Shown here piece by piece: positions 12,147 to 13,327 of a stretch of DNA of 13,327 nucleotides. Source of the stretch: Planctomycetaceae bacterium (lineage in GTDB: Bacteria > Planctomycetota > Planctomycetia > Pirellulales > Pirellulaceae); NCBI GenBank assembly GCA_022614795.1, contig JAKEHX010000140.1, positions 1-13,327 on the forward strand. Direction: 5' to 3'. Within the stretch, counting starts at the first letter, position 1. Each line of letters begins with the position of its first letter. Position numbers and translations under genes: made by a program. Below the pieces are notes generated by a model. The model saw only the letters and a list, made by a program, of their open reading frames with translations, did not search any database and had not been told where the DNA came from.

Positions 12147-13327
12147 GTGAATTCACTCGCGCGAAATTGCTGCGCCGCCATCTGCTTCGCCTTGATTGCC
12201 GGCTGCTATCGAGCCCCGCCGCCGGCCCCGCCCGCTACGAAGGTGGCCCCCGTCCAAACTTCGCAGCCGCCGAGCGACCCTGGCCAGCTCTCCGCCAGCG
12301 AGGTTCTTCGCCGCCTTTTGAAAACGTATCGCGGTGCGGCAACCTACCAGGACCAGGGCATTATCAAGCTCCAGTTCACCCAGGCGGGGCAGAAATTGGG
12401 CGACGAGTGGCCCTGTGCGGTGCAGTTCGCCCGGCCGAATAAGCTGTCGCTGGCCGCCTACCAGGTGACCGTGAAGTGCGATGGCCGCGAGCTGGTGGCG
12501 AAAATCACCGACGAGGCGACGAATAACTTGGGCGGCCAGTTCCTTGTCCGGCCCGCGCCAAAAGAACTGAGGCTCGTCGATCTGGCCTCGGACGAAATCC
12601 TCTACGGCATCATCACGAGCGAGCTCCGCCGCCAGCCGATTCAATTGGAACTCTTGTTGGAATCGGGCGGACTGGCCACGGCATTCGAATCGAACATCGC
12701 GTGCCAGCGGCTCCCGGACGGGCAAGTGCAGGGCCGCGATTGCTTCCGCGTCGAGGTTCCTTCGCCAAGCGGCGCGTTTGTCTTCTGGATCGACCAGGGG
12801 GACTGGCTCCTGCGGCGGCTCGAATACCCGGCGGCCGCCCTGCTGCCGGGGCTCGCCAATGACGCGACCGTCTCCGACCTGCGGCTGACTGCGGAGCTTG
12901 CCGGCGCCACAATCGGCGGCCCGATCGACGAGCAGCAATTCACGCTCGCCTTGCCGGCGGACGCCAAGAAGATGCGGTCGCTGGTGCGGCCGGTGCTGCC
13001 GCTCCCTTCGCAGCTCTTCGGGCAGAATCCCGGCCCGCTCAGCTTCACCGCGCTTGACGGGAGCAAGCTTACGACGGGCGACCTGGCGGGCAAGATTGCC
13101 GTGCTCGTCTGGTATCACGCCGACCCGGCTTGCGAAGCGACGCTTCAGGAAGTCGCCAAGGCGCGCCAGCGGCTGATGGGGGACGACGCCGTGGCGATCT
13201 ATGCCGTCGCGACCGACCCGACCAGCGCCACTAGCGACCAGGTCCGCGCACAACTGGCGGCGTGGAAGGTGGACCTGCCGGTTGTCCGGGATCTGGCCGC
13301 CCTGGGCGATTCGCTGCTGGCGATCAA
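12147..13327 (+). CDS. Lipoprotein with LolA/DUF2092-like region and degenerate thioredoxin-like domain (3' truncated)
   Basis: A frame open from GTG 12147 to the end of the window (393 codons, no stop). AAGGA at 12135-12139 lies seven bases upstream of the GTG. The N-terminus is a lipoprotein signal with lipobox I17-A18-G19-C20, then a proline/alanine-rich linker (~22-48). Residues ~50-280 have the strand-rich pattern of LolA/DUF2092-like proteins (VLRRLLKTYRGAATYQDQG near the start, FVFWIDQGDWLLRRLEY near the end). Residues ~297-393 resemble a redoxin/TlpA-type domain: FTALDGSKLTTGDLAGKIAV, then VWYHADPAC329EAT. The CxxC is missing; only C329, at or near the resolving position, remains. Thiol-disulfide activity is therefore doubtful. 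It is probably anchored in the membrane and faces the periplasm. The gene continues beyond the window. Confidence 0.8.
   Translation, partial: MNSLARNCCAAICFALIAGCYRAPPPAPPATKVAPVQTSQPPSDPGQLSASEVLRRLLKTYRGAATYQDQGIIKLQFTQAGQKLGDEWPCAVQFARPNKLSLAAYQVTVKCDGRELVAKITDEATNNLGGQFLVRPAPKELRLVDLASDEILYGIITSELRRQPIQLELLLESGGLATAFESNIACQRLPDGQVQGRDCFRVEVPSPSGAFVFWIDQGDWLLRRLEYPAAALLPGLANDATVSDLRLTAELAGATIGGPIDEQQFTLALPADAKKMRSLVRPVLPLPSQLFGQNPGPLSFTALDGSKLTTGDLAGKIAVLVWYHADPACEATLQEVAKARQRLMGDDAVAIYAVATDPTSATSDQVRAQLAAWKVDLPVVRDLAALGDSLLAI

Noticed and set aside
12153..13253. Minus-strand 366-codon open frame opposite the lipoprotein gene
   Set aside because: The plus-strand frame has a ribosome site, a lipobox and two recognisable domains; the minus frame has none of these.

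Overview
The window looks like chromosome of a GC-rich planctomycete, most likely in or near the Pirellulales (lineage inferred). Three family markers support this: a DUF1549/DUF1553 protein with cytochrome-c-like CxxCH motifs (PSCyt1/PSD1 class), two DUF1501 proteins with Tat-type leaders, and a BBP7-family outer-membrane beta-barrel protein. The DUF1549/1553 plus DUF1501 pairing is typical of Planctomycetes. No rRNA, tRNA, CRISPR array or intact mobile element was seen.

Layout. 1-599: the 3' end of an MFS (nucleoside:H+ symporter-like) transporter, followed by a remnant of the C-terminus of a second, related transporter. 600-1106: no intact gene. It holds a short hairpin repeat and a decayed REP/RAYT-type element, with imperfect inverted repeats around the first 24 codons of an IS200-like (TnpA_REP) transposase. 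1107-7770: a co-directional exported-protein cluster of one 1145-aa DUF1549/DUF1553 protein and two tandem DUF1501 paralogues. 7771-8124: a gap holding a third copy of a hairpin repeat. 8125-9322: three small genes, two for membrane proteins of unknown function and one for an SseB-N-like domain protein. 9429-10859 (minus): BBP7 beta-barrel. 11007-11972 (minus): a YgfZ/CAF17-like folate-binding protein. 12147 to the window end: a lipoprotein with a GTG start, a LolA-like region and a degenerate thioredoxin-like domain, divergent from ygfZ.

The most striking property is the number of short palindromic or low-complexity repeat families. Several lie inside coding sequence and are translated in frame: a GTCCCTC-type inverted repeat and a GACCAATG-type repeat in the DUF1549/1553 gene, a 27-bp GGAACGCC/GGCGTTCC hairpin at the same site in both DUF1501 genes, and one arm of an AACGCAAAGG-type hairpin that encodes the N-terminus of the first DUF1501 protein. 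Others lie between genes. The AACGCAAAGG-type hairpin occurs three times and brackets each DUF1501 gene. A GTNCTC-hexamer hairpin occurs twice, each just after a stop codon. This resembles the in-frame palindromic elements of Rickettsia and is the best candidate here for an under-described phenomenon.

Functionally, the 1107-7770 cluster probably makes envelope or periplasmic proteins that work together: a Sec-exported, possibly haem-binding DUF1549/1553 protein and Tat-exported DUF1501 proteins. Their biochemical role is not established. The remaining genes look like separate housekeeping or envelope genes.
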